Below, one piece after another: positions 44,877-47,560 of a DNA stretch of 47,560 nt. The DNA lies in the NCBI RefSeq assembly GCF_003254745.1, contig NZ_QKXH01000016.1, positions 1 through 47,560 on the forward strand. Direction: 5' to 3'. Origin of the DNA: Flavobacterium aquariorum. Lineage in GTDB: Bacteria; Bacteroidota; Bacteroidia; Flavobacteriales; Flavobacteriaceae. The notes beneath the pieces were generated by a model. That model did not search any database, was not told the origin of the DNA, and worked only from the letters and a program-made list of their open reading frames with translations. Position numbers and translations under genes: made by a program. The number at the start of each line of letters is the position of its first letter. Within the stretch, counting starts at the first letter, position 1.

Positions 44877-47560
44877 ATGAAGAATAAAATTCTATTACTA
44901 ATAGTACTATTTAGTTGCTTCAATTCCTATGTTTTTTCGCAAACTAAAGCGACTGGAAGAGAAGTAATGATACAAGGATTTCACTGGACTACGGATGTTT
45001 CGGCAACCAAATGGTACGAGGTAATAAAAAGCAACTCATCAATTTTGCAAGCTGCTGGTTTTGATGCAATTTGGTTACCTCCGCCTAGTAAATCCACTGG
45101 AGGTATGGGGTACATTCCTACTGTATGGTATGATTTGAATAACGCTCAGGGAACACAGGCACAATTAGTGTCTTTGATTACGGATCTGCATTCAAAAAAT
45201 ATCAAAGTTATTGCCGATATTGTAATCAACCATAGAGGAGGTGCATTAGGATGGTATGATTTTTCTACTCCATCTTGGAATACTCCAACCGAGACTTGGT
45301 CTATTTGTAATAATTCTAATATTAGTTCTTCTGGACAAAAAGGGACAGGTAATGCAGATTATGATCCAGTAGCCGCAGGTTTAAAATCTGCCGGTGAATC
45401 GGGTTCATTTTCAGCGGCAAGAGACTTGGATCATTCTAATGCATTGGTTCGTGAAGGAATTAAAACTTGGATGAATTGGCTAAAGACTGATATTGGTTTT
45501 GACGGATGGAGATATGATTTTGTGCATGGTTATGATGGGAAATACATCAAAGAGTACAATGATGCGACTAATCCTTATTTTTCGGTGGGAGAATTATTAG
45601 AAGGGAATAGGGATAGAATTGTAAAATGGATAGATTATACCAAAGCTGGAACTGCAACAGCATCTTCGACGGCTTTTGATTTTGCGACTAAAAGTGCTTT
45701 GCAAAATGCATTCAACGACAATAATTTAAGTTATTTAAAAGATGGTTCAGGTAAAGCATCTGGTTTGATTGGAATTTGGCCGTCAAATGCTGTCACTATG
45801 TTGGATAACCACGATACTGGTCCATCACCATACGGGCAAGATCTTTGGACTTTTCCTGGAGCTCAAGTTTTAAAGGGATATGCTTATTTACTGACACATC
45901 CTGGTACTCCAATGGTTTGGTGGCCACATTATTTCAATTGGGGCATCAAAACTGAAATTGATGCGATGATTAGAATAAGAAAAGACAATCAATTAAGTAG
46001 TACTTCGGCACTGAATATTGTTGCAGCAACCAATAATTTGTATGCTGCCATAATTGATGATAAAGTGGCTATGAAACTTGGTACTGATAGCTGGACACCA
46101 ACGGGAACGGGTTGGATACTGAAATTGTCAGGGACAGGATTTGCAATTTGGGATAAATTGAGTGCAGTGGATGTGCCAAGTTTAACTGTTGTAGATGCGG
46201 GCGGAACTTACAATACAGGAACTACTGTAAACGCAGTTTTGACAGCAAATTTAAGTACATCTACCATTTATTACACTAAAGATGGTACTGAGCCTACAAC
46301 GGCATCTGCATCTGCAGTGGGTTCAAAAAGTTTGACAATTACAACAAACACCACTTTGAAAGCTTTTGTTAAAAATACGGCTAATGTGAGCTCTGCAGTA
46401 AAAACTGAAACTTACACTTTTAGCACAGCTCCTGCATTTACTGTGTATTTCAAGAAACCATCAACATGGAGTTCTACCGTAAAAATATATTATTGGGGAA
46501 CAACAGGTACTGCAACTGCAGTAACTTGGCCTGGAGTGGCAATGACTCAAGATTGTGGTGATTGGTATTCTTTTACTTTTCCATCCACAGTAAGTGCTTC
46601 CAACTTGATTTTTAATGACGGTACATTAAAAACCGCAGATCTAACTGCAACAGCCGGAATAAAGTATTATGATGCTGGATGGTTGTCTGCAGAGCCAGTA
46701 GGGAGATGTCCTATTTCTCCCAATTTGACTATTGCTCCAACAGGAGGATCATTCACAACGGGAAATACTGTAAATGTTGTTTTGACTGCCAATGTAAATA
46801 CCTCAACGATTTATTATACTACAGATGGAACCGAGCCTACAACGGCTTCAAGTTCAGCAGTTGGAACCAAATCTTTAGCAATAACTGCGAATACTACTTT
46901 GAAAGCTTTTGTTAAGAATGTTACCAATGTGAGTTCGGCTGTAAAAACCGAAGTGTATAGTTTTAGTTCAGCTCCGGATTTGACGATTGCTTCAGCAGGA
47001 GGATCATTCACAACGGGAAATACTGTAAATGTTGTTTTGACGGCCAATGTCAATACATCTACTATTTATTATACGACAGATGGAACCGAGCCTACAACGG
47101 CTTCAAGTTCAGCAATTGGAACCAAATCTTTGGCAATAACAGCGAATACTACATTGAAAGCTTTTGTTAAGAATGTTACCAATGTGAGTTCGGCTGTAAA
47201 AACCGAAGTATATAGTTTTAGTTCTACTCCAGATTTAAGTATTTCGCCAGCAGGAGGAATCTTTGCCATAGGTAACACTGTAAATGTTATTTTGACTGCC
47301 AATGTAAATACATCAACGATTTATTATACAACAGATGGAACCGAGCCTACGACAGCTTCAAGTTCAGCAGTTGGAACCAAATCTTTAGCAATAACTGCGA
47401 ATACTACTTTGAAAGCTTTTGTTAAGAATGTTACCAATGTGAGTTCGGCTGTAAAAACCGAAGTATATAGTTTTAGTTCTACTCCAGATTTAAGTATTTC
47501 GCCAGCAGGAGGAATCTTTGCCATAGGTAACACTGTAAATGTTATTTTGACTGCCAATGT
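44877..47560 (+). CDS. Secreted plant-type GH13 alpha-amylase with CBM26 and repeated C-terminal modules (3' end missing)
   Basis: The frame opens at ATG 44877 with a signal peptide (KILLLIVLFSCFNSYVFSQ) and runs off the window end. The catalytic domain (about 24-430) has all four GH13 regions: DIVINHR (114-120), GWRYDFVH with nucleophile Asp214, GELLEG with acid/base Glu239, and LDNHDTG with Asp313. IWLPPPS and GYAYLLTHPGTPMVWW resemble plant-type (GH13_6) amylases. A chitobiase-C-terminal-like unit (about 436-518) precedes a starch-binding CBM26-like module (about 519-605). From residue 617 onward come tandem 85-residue chitobiase-C-like units. A T9SS signal is expected beyond the window but cannot be seen. 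The enzyme probably hydrolyses extracellular starch. The 157-bp gap before it has no clear promoter. Confidence 0.93.
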   Translation, partial: MKNKILLLIVLFSCFNSYVFSQTKATGREVMIQGFHWTTDVSATKWYEVIKSNSSILQAAGFDAIWLPPPSKSTGGMGYIPTVWYDLNNAQGTQAQLVSLITDLHSKNIKVIADIVINHRGGALGWYDFSTPSWNTPTETWSICNNSNISSSGQKGTGNADYDPVAAGLKSAGESGSFSAARDLDHSNALVREGIKTWMNWLKTDIGFDGWRYDFVHGYDGKYIKEYNDATNPYFSVGELLEGNRDRIVKWIDYTKAGTATASSTAFDFATKSALQNAFNDNNLSYLKDGSGKASGLIGIWPSNAVTMLDNHDTGPSPYGQDLWTFPGAQVLKGYAYLLTHPGTPMVWWPHYFNWGIKTEIDAMIRIRKDNQLSSTSALNIVAATNNLYAAIIDDKVAMKLGTDSWTPTGTGWILKLSGTGFAIWDKLSAVDVPSLTVVDAGGTYNTGTTVNAVLTANLSTSTIYYTKDGTEPTTASASAVGSKSLTITTNTTLKAFVKNTANVSSAVKTETYTFSTAPAFTVYFKKPSTWSSTVKIYYWGTTGTATAVTWPGVAMTQDCGDWYSFTFPSTVSASNLIFNDGTLKTADLTATAGIKYYDAGWLSAEPVGRCPISPNLTIAPTGGSFTTGNTVNVVLTANVNTSTIYYTTDGTEPTTASSSAVGTKSLAITANTTLKAFVKNVTNVSSAVKTEVYSFSSAPDLTIASAGGSFTTGNTVNVVLTANVNTSTIYYTTDGTEPTTASSSAIGTKSLAITANTTLKAFVKNVTNVSSAVKTEVYSFSSTPDLSISPAGGIFAIGNTVNVILTANVNTSTIYYTTDGTEPTTASSSAVGTKSLAITANTTLKAFVKNVTNVSSAVKTEVYSFSSTPDLSISPAGGIFAIGNTVNVILTAN
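46725..47560 (+). repeat. 255-bp near-identical tandem coding repeats in the amylase
   Basis: Units start at 46725, 46980, 47235 and 47490, exactly 255 bp apart; the last is cut by the window end. The 71 visible bases of unit 4 are identical to the start of unit 3. Each unit contains STIYYTTDGTEPTTAS, the chitobiase/hexosaminidase C-terminal-like motif. Confidence 0.95.

Overview
The window looks like a chromosomal segment of a Flavobacterium-type bacterium (Bacteroidota, Flavobacteriia). The evidence is AT-rich coding, a prs-rplY-pth gene order, promoters of the TAnnTTTG type, and many very large secreted proteins ending in type IX secretion system (T9SS) sorting domains of three kinds. There is no sign of phage, plasmid, insertion sequence or CRISPR.

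Positions 1-17826 hold a tandem array of four large plus-strand genes (the first is cut by the window start). Each has a different N-terminal head, then a shared 368-residue module (385 in the fourth), then a PPVVVx hexapeptide stalk of 11.5 to 25.5 units, then a roughly 92-residue C-terminal sorting-like domain. Near-identical DNA tracts join different pairs of paralogs in different places, which suggests repeated recombination. The three junctions also carry related terminators, and two of the genes share upstream control boxes. This array is my best candidate for an undescribed system: a set of cell-surface adhesins with interchangeable heads and length-variable stalks.

Positions 17841-27031 are mostly housekeeping genes: bioB, a four-helix membrane protein, ribF, a T9SS-secreted metzincin protease (plus strand), pth, rplY, prs and a tRNA-Leu(CAA). 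Two long palindromic intergenic elements lie here (19719-19771 and 24815-24892).

Positions 27173-47560 hold glycan and surface functions: a GH97 glycosidase, a T9SS type B cassette (giant Ig-repeat protein, PorP/SprF-like partner, OmpA-family protein), a second giant type B protein, and a secreted plant-type GH13 alpha-amylase. The amylase carries a starch-binding module and 255-bp near-identical tandem repeats that run off the window end. Together the window encodes biopolymer degradation and a large T9SS-exported surface layer, next to ordinary core metabolism and translation genes. All family names are from motif recognition by eye; no search was run.
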